A stretch of DNA of 64,000 bases from Diploscapter coronatus (taxonomy: Eukaryota; Nematoda; Chromadorea; Rhabditida; Rhabditidae), in assembly GCA_964036155.1 (NCBI GenBank), contig OZ038423.1:32503249-32567248 (forward strand), written 5' to 3'. This document shows, piece by piece, positions 16,228-29,644 of the stretch. Numbering within the stretch: position 1 is the stretch's first letter; each line of letters begins with the position of its first letter. The position numbers were made by a program, and so were the translations under genes. The notes beneath the pieces are model-generated. The model made no database searches and was not told the origin of the DNA. It was given only the letters and a program-made list of their open reading frames with translations.

Positions 16228-19184
16228 ATGCGGCTAGTCTGTCTGGTATCAGCTCTGATTACATTTCAAGCAGTTTTCGGAGACGACATCAAAATTTCCA
16301 GCACTCCGAGAGGAGTCCCGTACAAACGTGGGATTTTCTCGAAAATTCCTAAAAAAAATAAGTGGATTTTCAGAATCTCCGCTGTATCGGAACGTAGACG
16401 GGAATTTCCAGTGTTTGGACGGATCGAAGACAATTTTGCACTCCCAGGTCAACGATGATTACTGCGACTGTGCGGATGGAAGCGATGAACCGGGTATTTT
16501 CCAATTCCAACAGGATTTGCGCATTTTGAAATTTTCCAGGAACTTCCGCCTGCCCAAACGGCCGGTTCTTCTGCCCCAACAAAGGACATGAAGGCCAGAT
16601 GATTCCGTCTTCAAGGGTCAACGACAAGATTTGTGGTGAGTGGAGAAAAATAGAAATTTTGAAAACTTCAAGCTGTACAAAATATGCAGAGAAGATCGAA
16701 GAAATGCTTACTTCTTATGGTTCTATTTCCTGAGTTTTCAAGTTTTTTAGAAAATGGCTAGAATTGAGCTTGTTGAACATTCTCCAAATTGTATACAGTT
16801 TGAAGGCTTGGAATTTCCGAGTTTAAAGAAGAAAGACACGGACTTGAATTAATTTTTTTTTAATCCTGCAGATTGCTGTGACGGCAGCGACGAATACGAC
16901 CAATCGGTGGAATGTCCGAATTTCTGTGAGGAACTCGGCCGAAGTGCTCGATTGGAGAGAGAACGGCAGAGGGAGAAGCAGAAGAAGGGGTTCGGCGCTA
17001 AGGAGGAGTTGGCCAAGATTGGGCAGGCTTTGAAGGTAGATTTGGAAGTTTGAAACGTAACTAATTGCTGAAATTTCCACCAGATTTAAAAAAAAAATTC
17101 TAAGTTAACACAAAAAACGACTGAAATTTTGCAGAAAGACTACGCGGACAAGCTGATTCCCCTGAAGGCCGAACGGGACGAGTTTCAACCTAAAAAGGAC
17201 GAAATCGAGGCCAGGAAGAAAGAGGCCGAAGAGAAAGAGCAGAAACTGCAGAACGTGCACAGAGAGGCCTGGGAAGGTTCACTATAAATATGACAAAAGA
17301 CTAAATATCATGAGGGGAAATTCCAGCTGAGAAGAAGGAAAGAAAACGCCTCGTCGCGGATAGACTCTTCAACCAGTTCGACAAGAACGGCGATCGAACG
17401 TGAGTTTGGAAAATTTAACTAAGATCATTTTAGCAACATGTCTGTTTCTAATTTTTTGCAAAAAATAGCATATCTTTTCTCATGGGGTAATTTCTGCTTT
17501 ATTCTTTTCTGGGGTCAGAAATTCAGAATTTTTGGATTCTTTTTCTTTTTTCCTAAAAACCATAATATTTGCAGTTTGGATCTGGAAGAAGTGAAGAATA
17601 TCAAGTACATCGACTCGGATTTCGACGGAATTGTGTCCGATGATGAGGCGAATCGGGTCATGCCTGCAGGTATTTTAATCTTTTCCTCTCTTTAAAAATA
17701 ACTTTTTCAGCTCCTGTTTCCTACGACCAATTCCTGGACACAATGTACAACAATTTGAAATCTGCCAAGAGGGAATACAGGAATCACGAAGAAGCGGCAA
17801 ATGAGGGAGAGCACCCAGACAACATGGACGATTTGGCACCAGAAGATGAAGATGATTTGCCAGGTTAGAGTAGCAATGCAACTGCAAATACTTTTCTCTT
17901 AAAAATTTTTTTCGGAATTTTGAAGACAAGTACTCGATTTCTGTAAGAATATAAATGCACTCTTTCAGATTTTTGAAAGAAGTAATCATATCCAAGGAAA
18001 CGATAAATGAATTTAGCTGAATTATTGAATTCCAGAAGAAACCGACCCGAAGGATCAGCAGAAGCTGAGCGAGAGCAGGCATGAAGAAGAGGTGGACGAT
18101 GAATTCAACGACCTCGATGATTCGGCACCACCTGCCTACGATGAGGAGACAAACAAGGCTACTGCAGGCTAGGATAAGATTATTTGAAGAGCAAAACTTT
18201 CTTTCTTTGAAAGTGCATTCATTCATTTTGACTATAGAATCATTCTGATAGAATACAATGACTTTTCAAAGAGTCGAAAATTCGGGATTTCTTGGAATGC
18301 TCAGAGACTCGTTCTTCCTTTCCACTACTATCTTCTAAATTCGCTTAACTCTCCAAGAAAACAAAATTGAAAATGATTTCAGACGCCGATGAAATTCGAA
18401 AGGAATTCACCGAAATCAACAATCAAATCTCTAACATCGATCGGCAAATTCGGTTGGAAAATGAATTTCTAAAAAAAAACATTTAAAAGCTGATTTTTCC
18501 AGCGAATCCGAGCAATTCATGGAACACGACTATGGCGAGGATATGGCCTGGGCTGCACTCAAAGGGCAGTGCTACGAGTTGGACGAAATGCAGTACACCT
18601 ACAAGATTTGTCCATTCGACAAGACCGTCCAGAAGGAGAAGAATGGATATGGAGAGACAAGCCTTGGGTGGGAAAATAAGGGATTTGTCGAATTTTCGAA
18701 AAGCTATCCGAAAATTTGCAATTCTAACTATATTTCTGTCTACGATTCGCTATTTCACTCATCTAAAATATGTTTCATATTGAAGAAAAGAAGATTCGAA
18801 AATGGGAAATAGTGAAATTTCAATAATGTCTTGCTCACAATTCATTATTTCATTCATCTAAAGTTTTGAAAGACTTTTGAAAACACCTATCTTTATCTTA
18901 TATGAGGATCTTTAAAAAATAGAAAAATGAGGATTTTCCTTTCCAGAAATTGGAAAGAATGGTCGGGTGGCTCTGGAGCGGACAAGTACAAGAAGCAGAA
19001 ATACGAGGACGGACAGCAGTGCTGGAATGGCCCTAAACGATCCACGGAAGTGGTCATCGAATGTGGAGAAGAGACGAAATTGCTCGAAGCCACAGAACCC
19101 GCCAAATGTGAATACAGATTCCGAATGCAGACGCCCGCTGCCTGCAACGATCCGGAGAAAGAGCCCGCTCACACCGAGCTTTGA
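16228..19184 (+). CDS. Glucosidase II beta subunit (PRKCSH type)
   Basis: Regulatory and ER-retention subunit of the glucosidase that trims the inner glucoses from N-glycans in the calnexin cycle. A signal peptide ([16 protein letters not shown]) precedes two LDL-receptor class A-like cysteine modules, with calcium-box cores [14 protein letters not shown] and [15 protein letters not shown] charged coiled coil follows, then EF-hand-like loops DKNGDRTLDLEEV and [13 protein letters not shown], an acidic stretch ([16 protein letters not shown]) and a C-terminal MRH lectin domain. The MRH has [14 protein letters not shown] and ECGEETKL followed by [13 protein letters not shown], which keeps the Gln/Arg/Glu/Tyr mannose-binding pattern. 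The last four residues HTEL are a KDEL-type retention signal. About 510 residues in about 11 exons. Its start follows a CTTCCAG acceptor by one base. Confidence 0.92.
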
Positions 19185-19205
19185 ATTCAAAGACAACTTG
19201 AAAAA

Positions 19206-19299
19206 GTAGCTGCATCGTAGCATCGCGTTGCGTGCGAAATAACACGAATTGTTAGGGAAAACATTCACTTCGCTATTTCGTATGTAACGATGCAACTAC
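19206..19299. repeat. Fold-back element in the glucosidase II beta 3' region
   Basis: GTAGCTGCATCG on the left pairs with CGATGCAACTAC on the right, and an inner GCGAAATA pairs with the TATTTCG region. It begins 21 bases after the stop codon, so it probably lies within the 3' UTR and would form an RNA hairpin. Confidence 0.6.
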
Positions 19300-20045
19300 T
19301 CTTCTAGCCTGCTTAATTCAAGCAACTCGACTGAAATAAGAAAATATTTCATTTTGGCGAGGAATATTTGACGCAACGATGAAAATGTACCCTCTTGGAT
19401 AAGATTTTTGAAGAAAGAAAATCAATTGATTTAGAAAAATGTAGACTCCAAAATATGATAATTCATAGCGAAATGAATTAAAGGGGACTTCTTTTCTGTG
19501 CTAATTATTGATCGATTTGGTCCGTAACAAAGACAAGCAGGAAAAATGAAAAATATTACTTTGAGGATTCTTACATTTTTATGTCCATAAAGCATTATTT
19601 TCTTTCTTTTCCTACAACATATCGTGCTCAAATTTGGCAAGCTTCTCATAAGAACACAAATACTAGGTCGCAAAAATTTGCTTCATTGCGTCAAATATAA
19701 ATCACCATGCAGTCCATTCCGTGCCAAATCCCAAAGTAGTTTTGTCTTTTTTTCCAAAATAAGTAGGCTTTCAAATTTGAATTCCTTTTTCTTCGAATTT
19801 TGTCGTCGCTTTCATTTAATATTTATTTATTTTTATTGATGAGGTTTGATTTACTCTCACATTTTTATGAGAGATTACACATTTGCGGGGATCGAAATCG
19901 TTTTTAGTGGTTTTAAATATTGTGATGATCATATTCATTCTCTTCCATAGACATTTCTAACCAAATAAGGGTCGTTGGTGGCGGTTTATCAAAGTTGTTA
20001 TCAAAGACGAATAAATTATCTAGTTTTAAAATTTTGAAGTTCGCA

Positions 20046-20155
20046 GCTTAACAAGCCCAATCCTTGAAAAAATGCCATTCAGTGCCAATTTCGTATCTCG
20101 ACATATTACGTTTTCTTCTATTTTTAAAGGATACGGCTTGTTAGGTCGTGCATTT
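20046..20155. repeat. Fold-back element related to repeat R1
   Basis: AACAAGCCCAATCCTT at 20050-20065 pairs with AAGGATACGGCTTGTT at 20127-20142 with two mismatches. The right end (GGCTTGTTAGGTCGTG) resembles the ends of R1 copies at 10-142 and 11044-11152. Confidence 0.5.
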
Positions 20156-21973
20156 TTATAGAATTTTTTAAGATTTCAGATTTTAGGTAGGCTTAAAAAA
20201 TCAAATTCTTGGGCGAATAGACCTTGAAAAATGGATAGGTGATTGATATGGAATGGAGGAAACCGAGAAAAAAATCGAAAAAGGCTTCAGGTTTAGATAG
20301 ATGATTCAGAAACTTGGGTAAATATTTCTTGAATTTAAAAAAAAAAATTGATAGGATAAAAATCAAGGTTTTGAGTATTTAGGACGTCTGAAACTTGAGT
20401 AACTAGGAACCTTGAGAGAAAATGGATAGGGAAAGATAAAGACAGGTTGGTGATATGCAAGGTCAGAAAGAAAATGTTGCCCCTGGGGCCAGGCGCGCAG
20501 ACCCCGCCCCCATTTGTGCGATTTCTGCGGTTAGTCGGTTAAGTCGTTGACCTCTTCTCCTCTTCTTTTACCTTCCCTTTTGATTCAGTGCGCCCCTTTT
20601 CTGTATCTCTCATGTCCATGTACGACATAAACGACTCCCCTTCTCACCTAATGCTTCGTAATTGGAGTTCTATTTTCTCTATTCTCCTCCCGTCTTTTCA
20701 TCCTTCTTTTCGACTTTTTCGATGGAAATTACAGTGTCACACCCACACAAGTTACTTGCAAGTTATTGGAAAAATTTCATATTCTGAGAAGATGAATTAG
20801 GCCGATCTTCATTGGCTTGGTTGAGAGATTTTTGTTAAATTTTTGCAAGAGCTTGGCAAATATAGTAGTTGGTCTTCGTGGTTGGGTTGATAGATATTGG
20901 AATAATTCTCGGAGTTTTAGAGTTGGCGTTCTGTAACTTCAATGTTATACTTCGCTTAGAAAAACTTTATCAGATTAGCAAATCAGTTTGTCTGTTTAGT
21001 TTGATTTCTGGACGATCTTACCGGTAGTTTTTTTCTTCGAAAGTTAAACCAATTGTCGTCACTATCCCTTATCAAATAATCTTTTTTTCTTTGAACGAGT
21101 ATCTGATTTCACTTTATTATCATTCGCTTTTCTATTATGTGTTTGTCACGGTCTTTTTTCCAGACGAGGTTCACAATTCAATGGGTCTTTGTTATTTTGT
21201 CGTTTTTCATGACACACTTCTATTCAGATTGTTGTGGTTTTTGCATAATCTCCCCCTCTTGATCTATCTCGTCTTAACAATCGCATCGGTAGAAGATCGG
21301 CGTATGGAGATTGGATAATTCAACCCGTTTTCTCCCGTTCACGCTCCCCGAATTTTTCTCCAAGAATTTGAAAATTCACTTTCATTCTGCGACATTCATT
21401 CATTTCCCCAGAGCCTAATGCGATTTCGCTAGGAACAATTCTTCGTCTTTAGGTACATTTTCCATTACCTGCAAATCTTCCGAATAAAGAAAACGAACTC
21501 GAAATTCAATTTGGCCAATTTCGCTAATTTCCAAAGTGTTTCTTCCTGACATTTTCCCCCTTTTGTTTTCCCCGAAAAGAAGTGAGCAGTACTGCCAAAA
21601 CAAACAAAAATTATTCGATAAACGTACTGTAAAATTTCTCAAAATGAATTCGAATCGATTAGAATAGGGCACTATTTCTCAGCGATTGCTAAATTTACTG
21701 TGGCAACTATGACAGACCATAAATATTGTGGCTTCTCTAAATGGGGGAATGCAACCGCTTTGTCATTGTCGATTTTGGTTCGCGCTACCGGTTTGGTCTA
21801 ACGTCTCATCAGAAATTTCTTTGCTAACTGTTTTCGCTCGTTCTCCTCTCGCTTTTATCATCGATCTAATCAATTCCAATCGGCGATAGATACCCTTTGC
21901 AGTGATTCAATCCCCTCTATCGATATCAATTCTGCAGCAGAAAGTCGTCCATTTTCCTCCGTTTTTCCCCTAG

Positions 21974-24537
21974 ATGACTTCCACCATCCGTCTCCGACAC
22001 ATAGCAGCGTCGACCTCTACGTCATCCGAACTTCGAAAAGATGACGTCACCGTCAATTCTTCTGAGTCCGAGACAACAACGTTGAAAGTTGACGTGATAA
22101 CAGTAGTGTCGCTGTTTTATCACTATTGCATCCGACCGCTATATTCATCGTACATTTCCTATTGTCTGTTCTATTTGTTCTGGTTCGTTGCCGGAGTGCT
22201 GGTGCTGAGGAAAACGGAAAGTGCAATAACAGCTGTGAGATACGTCAAAAGGCACGGAGATTCGGTCAGTGTGAGGCTGCTAGAAGACTCCGTGGAATTC
22301 GAGGATCTTATCCGAGTCCTGGATAAATTCGATAAGCCACCAGCATTCTTCCTGCTAAATCAGGTAAATTTCTAGATTCATGGCCAAATAGATTTTTTGT
22401 TGAAAATTCAACCGTTTCTTGTTCATCTTTATAGCAATTTTTCGTCAAATTGGATGAATTTTCAAATAAATAGCAAGATTTGCTACGATTTGAAGCATTT
22501 TGGTGATTCCAGTACGCTCTGAACATGACTTACAACTTTCTCTGCAACACTGCATCGTTGAATGGGGTCCATGAGAGGCTGGTCTTCGTCACGTTGGACA
22601 CAGTGGCTCGAGATGAATTGAGGAAACATTGGCCCTCGATAAAGCAGCTCCACTGGCCCACTCCTTCACTCTATGTAAGTCCAAAAATATTGACAAGACT
22701 AGACAGTTCTAAATCACAAAAATAGCTTGATTGCTAACATTTACTAATTATTCTTTTTCTGCAAAAGAAGTGTAAGAAAGAGACTTTGATAAGCTTTTTA
22801 TAAGGGAAAATTTTTGAACGCAGCCGAATTTCTCGAGTTTTTTAATCAATTTGTCACTATTCATTCCTGAAGTAAGTGTGAAATCGCCGTGAATCGTTAC
22901 GCACTGATCTCCTAAATCGATATCCCGTGTTTTCTCGTTCTGACCGATTGAAAGAAACGCGCTTGATTTGATCCCGATCCCCTCGCTTTCCCTATCCTTG
23001 TTTCTCTGTATCTCTGCCTCGATAAATGGATAGAAATAGAACAATATCCCCTAACTCTGCGCAGCAGACCTGTAGAGAATGAGAATCACCCCTGTGTCAT
23101 GCCTGTTTCTCTCATTTTCTCTTTGTCTTTTCCCATCCCCTTTTCCATATATCCATCTCCACTCTCTTCTAGGTCAGTGGAATCAGAGTATAACGAATTG
23201 CGGGGATATAAAATAGTGATGATGACATCTGGAAAGTATTCAAAGCGCGCTCAATGAGTTTTAATAATTCGAAACAATGTTGAAAACTTTAATGCTATTT
23301 TGGCCAGAAAATTTCAAGAATTTATGGAATAGTTGAAAATTAAAGAGGTGAAAAATGACTGAAGATAGAAATTTTCAGAAGCCTTTCAGCTTTGCTGAGG
23401 GGCCGTATCAGACAATCTACCTGTTGAGAGCTAATTTAGCGGTTGCTTTGATCAGAAAGTAAGAAAAATCTTAATTTTCGAAAACGTAAGAGTTTTTAAC
23501 AGGGGAAAATCGTTTTGGATGATGCAGCAAGACACTTTCTGGAGGAAGAATCTGTTCGACTTGGATCTGGAGTCGAATATGGCCTATGATGCACTATTCG
23601 ATCAGATTGGGGTTGATGAGAAGAGCAAAAGGGCAGAATGGGTCAATGGTAGGAAAATTGTCACTAGCTTTGAAAGTCCGCAAAAATTTGCTCAACATCA
23701 CTTCAAATTTTATCCGACTTACTTCTATCTGAAAGAAGTTGACTGAAGTTGAAGTTTTGAAATTTTTCAAAGTTGAACTGAAATTTTCCAGGAGCCAACT
23801 TCTTCATCAGAGCCAACAACGACACTCTGCTGTTCTTCGAGAGAATGGCAGATAAACTGGGACACTGGTACACTCCCGATATGGGAATTATGATCCATCA
23901 GTGCCACACCTGGAAGAAGCCTGTCTGCGCTTATATTCCACACAAGTATGGCAATTTCTCCTTGACTTTTCGATGATCACATTAAATGTTCGACTTTTCC
24001 TTTCTTTGCTCAGAAATTCTTTTAAAGGTGAATTTTCCTCATCGTTGGACGATTTTTGTTGGGTTTTTGAACGAAGAAAAGCTTACAGAATCGGTCACTC
24101 CTGGGAATGGATGTTCACTTCACAAAAAGACCCCCCGTACATCATGCAACTAGATTGCGAAACAGATGGAGGGTCGAAATTAGCACAGCTCGGGAAATAC
24201 GGATTTCATTTCATCGAGAAGGATGGCACTTGCAATCATACCAAGGTGATCTTCATTGTTGGTCAGATAGATAGTTTGAAAATTTCAAAACCAACGAATG
24301 AATTTTTGGTCAATTCCTGATTTTTCTGGAAAAATGCTAATTTTGCAGGTTGAAATGGCCCGAGAACGAATGAACAGCGGCAAAGTCGAGGTCCAGCGAA
24401 CATTCTCCTCCTGGGGTCGAATGCAGTTCAAAGCCTACTGGTACATAGTGGATTGCATTCTCTCGACACCCATTATTGGCCCTTACTTCAAGCCATACTT
24501 GCCTCTAGTTGGATATATTCTCATGATAACGATGTGA
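21974..24537 (+). CDS. Putative type II membrane nucleotide-diphospho-sugar transferase (PF03407-like)
   Basis: About 440 residues in about six exons. The ATG directly follows a CCCCTAG acceptor, suggesting trans-splicing. A short Ser/Thr-rich N-terminus leads to a membrane anchor (SYISYCLFYLFWFVAGVLVL, about residues 57-78). The lumenal part contains LNQYALNMTYNFLCNT, RLVFVTLDTVARDELRKHWP, YQTIYLLRANLAVALIRKGK and SFWMMQQDTFWRKNLFDLD. This order of motifs is what I associate with the nematode members of the Nucleotid_trans family. The usual acidic metal-binding pair is replaced by QQDTFW. A second hydrophobic stretch closes the protein (YLPLVGYILMITM). It probably acts in the Golgi on glycans; donor and acceptor are unknown. 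Confidence 0.68.
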
Positions 24538-27500
24538 TAAGGTGATAAGCAGCAACTTGTCATATCCTTGAATTAAAAGTTGCACTTTTCAAGAATCCCT
24601 TGAAAAGTCGACTTTTTCATTTGAAGGCCAAAGTAGTCTGTGAAACATTCCCGATGATCTCAACAAATGGGGTGCAGAAATGTTAAAAATTGACAAGTTT
24701 TAGTTTTAAATATTTGCACCTCTAACCCCTCAGTAGTAGGATTATGTAAATCTAGAAGATTCTGTTCTGGTTGTTAAGAGTTATTATGAAAGAGTGCTCC
24801 TATCTGAGAATTGCTATGAATATGTTGATAAATGAGCAGACAAGCTGGGACTAATTAGAGGTTGACAGGCAAATCGGCCTATCACCCAGGAAACTTGCGA
24901 AATAACCAATTCGAAGGCTTGTCTGTCTTCTCGAGAAAACTGAAGTCATCAAGTTATTGGCTCACTGAAAATTCAAGCATTTCGAAGGACTTTCTTAAAG
25001 CAGATGAAGTTAAAATGAGCTGAATTTACAGTGAACTCAATTATGCTGTCTTTCATAACACATGAATAAAACACAATAAAGTTTTGATTCTTGTAATTTT
25101 TTTAGTTTTCCTAACTTTAAAATTTAATTTTGTTGCGCTTCAATGCGATATCTCTAATTTTCTGTTTTTAAACTAACGAACTCACGTTTTCCAGGGGAGA
25201 AGCGTGTTATTTTCAACTTTTTGAAAAGCGCACATTGTAAAGATCGAGTCTAGAAAAGAAGACTGGACTTCTAGTGGTAAGTCAATTGCCCTAATAGAAA
25301 TGCACCAAGCTCATGGGGTGAGCTTGAAAAAACCATCTAACAAAGGAGCCTTCCCGCGCGTGTACTCGTATTTCCGGTCAAAACCCACATAGTTTTGAAG
25401 TACTTGGTGAGTTAGGAAAGTCTATAAAATTAGGGGCTGATATGATATGAGGTAATGCGCATTACCGCATAATAGCCCCTAATTTGCATACCAACTTTCC
25501 CAACTCACCGAGTACACACTCGGGGAGATTCTCTTGTAAGATCGAGATATTTGAAAATTCGTCATCTTTCCCTATATCAAGCTACACCTTAGAACTGTAT
25601 GGGTCTTACAGGAAGCTGAGAATGAGAACGCTTCTTTAGTATTTCTTCTCTTCATAAACTATTTCTCAAGTTGCGAACTTCCCTAAACCCTTTGACGTCT
25701 TCCTAAACGGCGTTTCCTCCTTTTGACTCGCTGAACACTTGACATCCTCCTCTAGAAGATCCCCCTCCTTTTCACCCACGGCAAAATGGGATTTCAAAGG
25801 ATCACTTATCCTTTTTCTCTTTATCTTTCCCCTACCCTTCCTCGGTCATCTTTAGGCTGTTCACAGGCATATTTGATTTTCGCCGGCCCAAAAACACTCG
25901 GACTTCCAGTCCATTCTTTGTACTGGTCGCCAGACCTATCGAATTACACACTTCCCCCATGTTTTCGCTCGGAGAATTCAAACATTTCCAACATTACGTA
26001 TTCTGACGGCTATTTGAAATACGAGAATTTCACTACTTTTCAAAAATGCAGGGTTTTTGACTCATACCAAAAATCGTACTATCTAGACTTCAAGAGATTT
26101 TTGGAGAGAAGCAAAATTCCTCAAACGAGCCATTTTCTTTCTTTTCGAAGTAATATTTTTCTAATGAACCGGATTTTGGAATGCTTATTAGCAATTTTGC
26201 GTATTACGATTCTGCAATTGTTAATTTTGGCTGTCGACGCTTTTTTGTCTATTAGTCAGATGTGTGTGGGGCCTGTTCAAACAGGAAAACGGTCCGTGTG
26301 CTGCCCGTGGTGCATTTTTCTACCTCATTGTCTGCTTTACTCTCATATGATTTCCCTCTTTCCACTTTTGATTGACTTTGATATGCTCTTCGAAGGCGAG
26401 AAAAGTAAATCTTTCTCATTTGAGAGTGGGTGCGCGAAAGCACTTGCAGTTTATCAACCTATTGATTTTTGTATATGTCATTCTCATTGGTTCAAAGTGA
26501 CGTCAAAATGACTTACAAAAATATTGTTTTAGAAGTCCTCTTCGTTGCTAAATTTAGAAAATCTTTCTTTAAGCAGAAAAGGAAATCATTTTTAACATTT
26601 ATCAATGAAAAGAAGATTTTCAGGCGCTATAATGATAATTTCTGTCTTTGTGTCCGAGAAGCACGTGACAGGCGTATAGTTTCATGCATTGTTTAGTCTA
26701 TCACTAAACAGTTCCCGGGCTTATCATCAAATTCCCCCACTTACCCCATTCAAAAGTACTCTCCAAACTCTCGTCATAAGTGCAACGCTCAACAAGCATC
26801 AGCTTAAAATTTCTTATCTTTATGGCTTTATTTCTCTAAAACGCGCGTTTTTACGGCCACCCAGCTGACTATGTTTCGCATAAATACGGTAATCGATCAA
26901 AAATAACCAAGCATGAATAATTTATGGGGTGATTTGCCTTCGCCTTTTTGCTTTCCCATGATTGTGTTCAGTTTCGAAACCAAAATATTCTCCTTTTCTC
27001 ATGTTCAAATCGTAATAAAGATGTCGTCTCGAAAGAGGACGGTTTTAAGATTTCTATCTGCTAGCGAGAAAATTCGATGCTTAGAAGATTGGATCCCCGC
27101 TAAGATTATCCCAGTTTCCCCTGAACGCTATATCCGTTATCAGATAAGGTGCGAAGACCGGCTTTTTAATTATCCGAGTTCCATTCTAATCAGGAATCTA
27201 TAAAATCTTGTCTTTGTTTTTGAAAACGAAACGTTTGTCTCTGAATTTCCAAAATTTTCAACCATTCATGCATCCTAATTTGTCTATTCTTCCATTTTTC
27301 AAGTGGTAGACTGAAAAGGACGGATACACCAGCCGGTATTTGAATGCCTTCTCTCCAAGTGTCATTTGAAATGGGTGGAAAATGACTCATAAAGGATGCG
27401 GAGAGAGTGAGTTGGGGCAAAAGGGCGCAGAGAAAAAGACTCTGAACCAGGGCTGGCAATTTGAATTGTGAAATGCCCCTGGGTTAGCCACGGCTGAAGA

Positions 27501-29644
27501 ATTGATTATTCATTCCTCTTTTCTGCCTATTTTCCATCTTTCATCCACGCTATTTCCATGTTTCCTTCTCTGCGTCTCAGTCTCTCGTCCCACCCTTCCC
27601 CTATCGATTTTCCTGCCTTCTTTTCGCTCTCTATTTCATTCAGTCTCTCTTCTTTTCCCTTTTCCCTCGGGCCTCAAACATAGTCTGCCTCCGTCTCTAG
27701 GCCGTTTTACTGACTCTCTTCCTTCGTTTTGAGCAGCAGCCCTCGTCATTTCAGTGTCTCTATCGTCCTCTCGCATTTTAAACCTCACTCTCTTGCATTC
27801 TTAAAATCCCCCTTTCAAACAGCCCAACCTTTTCTCACTCATTTTTCAAAGATACAAGCTCGAACTTTTGTCAATTCTCTCTAATCGTTTCGGTAAACTT
27901 TCAGCTCTAAATTGCTTTTCTAAACCGGTAAAAGCTCTTAATTTTTATTTGACTGAGTTCAAAACTCAAAAATTCGATAATCTTTCCGAACCCCCCGAAC
28001 TCTAAATTTTCTAAATTCAATTTCAACCTTGTATAGTCTTGCTCAAGAAGAATGATTTTGTATAGATCTTGACAAAATTCAAACTTCAATCTCTTAACCT
28101 CTGAGTCCAGGTGAATTTTCTAGTTATGAATACCGACTTCTGAACTCAAAAATTTCGAAATCGAACTTGGCTCCTAGATACCTGGTGTATTTGTAGTCCT
28201 CTGCGTTGTTTATGTAGTTTGTCAATTTGCACAACTCTTATAACTATTTCCTTGTACTTTACCGCTTTACCGCAGTTCCTCTTCAAATCATCATATCATT
28301 TTTCTCATCTGCATGCAGTTCTTTGTTTTGTCTGACATTGATCCGGTCGGCTTTGTGTGCTTTGTTTATGAATTTCCTGAAACGTTTTTTCATCGACTCT
28401 TTCTGCTCTGAGTGTCACTCAATGTTTCAATTTTCTCGAGAAAGTTTATGAGGGGTGGAATTTTGCCTTTAAAAATTGGATGCAGCTGGCTAATTTCGTG
28501 TTTGTCGAAAAAATTCTGGTGTTCGAAATTCCGACCCTAATTCCGGAAATAGAATTTCATAGGTTTCTGGTCCCTAGATGTTTGAATTTGAGAATTTGAA
28601 CACGATTAGATTTCAAATGCTAGTCAGATTTTCAGATTGTTAGAAGTTATCTTTTTGAAAAATTAATTACCCTTTTTCCATATCAGTACTTTATCTTTAT
28701 GTAAGTTCATGAATTTTCAGAAAGGGAAAATTAATCAATTTTATTCTACCAGAACTCGAGTAGCCCCCAGAATTCCCGTTCTTGCTCCTCCTATATTGTT
28801 GTTATGACTCATCAGATGCAATGAAACGGTACTCGCATTTTCACGAGAATTCCCTCCTTCCCGTTCCTCTGTTTATGTTTTTGGAACGAAACGTCGAAAA
28901 TGCATGTCATTTCTGACAATATCATTAACCATCGATTTCACAATTTCCTCTTCCCCTTGAGCAGAAAAAGACACTGACGAATTGCTATGTTCATTTCATG
29001 ACTTTTGAATATTTCCGGCCGAAAGATATTCCGAGTTCTGATTCTGACATCAAAAATTTTAGAATAAATCATTTAAAAAATCAGGAAATTCGGTGGAACA
29101 TTTAAAGAAACTCGATTTTTGCTCAAATCAATGAGCTCTGCTCCAATCGCAAATTAATCATTCCTCCACTTGCTCTTTGAATTTTTCTCAATTTCCTTCC
29201 GAAATTTAGCGATTTTTCGAGTTCTTCGGGAATTTCTCTGAATTCTCGCTACGGAACATCGTCCTAATCATGAACTTCCGATTCTGCACGCCGCTCATTC
29301 AGAAATCTGCTTCATTCTCATTTGCTGCTTTTTTCTCTTTTTTTTTTTTTTTTTTAGAGTTTCTCGAATTTTCTTGGCCTAAAATTTTCACTCTTGATTT
29401 TTCCGAAACTAAAATATTCTGTTCGTGACCATTTTCTGGAACATTATCATCTGCCGATTTCGCACTGTTCGCTCTGAAATTCGCAACTCAGAATTTTTTG
29501 TTTCGTTCATTTCCAAATTCGCCTGTTTTCAGTCGTCGCTATAGCGGATCAGACCTCGCTCTCAGCCCCGTACCACATCGGAGCGAGTCTGTCTGACTGT
29601 GACTGACGGCAGTTGCACTCGAACAACCACTTGCTAAATCAGCA
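24538..29644. other. Gene-poor 5.1-kb region upstream of Patched
   Basis: Contains the fold-back at 25400-25515, an uninterrupted 241-codon frame at 25786-26511 (see findings), a strongly pyrimidine-rich stretch about 27500-27860, and a T-run near 29339-29357. An acceptor (CCTGTTTTCAG, ending near 29532) begins the likely 5' UTR of the Patched gene. Much of this is probably its regulatory region. Confidence 0.5.
25400..25515. repeat. Fold-back element with perfect 16-bp central palindrome
   Basis: GTACTTGGTGAGTTAGGAAAG pairs with the complementary right arm CTTTCCCAACTCACCGAGTAC, and ATTAGGGGCT pairs with AGCCCCTAAT. The centre GGTAATGCGCATTACC (25451-25466) is perfectly palindromic. Almost the whole 116 bp can fold, as in a MITE. 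Confidence 0.7.

Larger units (their letters stand above)
19185..21973. other. Intergenic region, 2.8 kb
   Basis: Contains fold-backs at 19206-19299 and 20046-20155 but no convincing exon. A minus-strand frame starting at 21554 (MSGRNTLEISEIGQIEF) runs to a GTAATG donor-like site near 21468. It could be a first exon but has no recognisable content. Confidence 0.45.
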
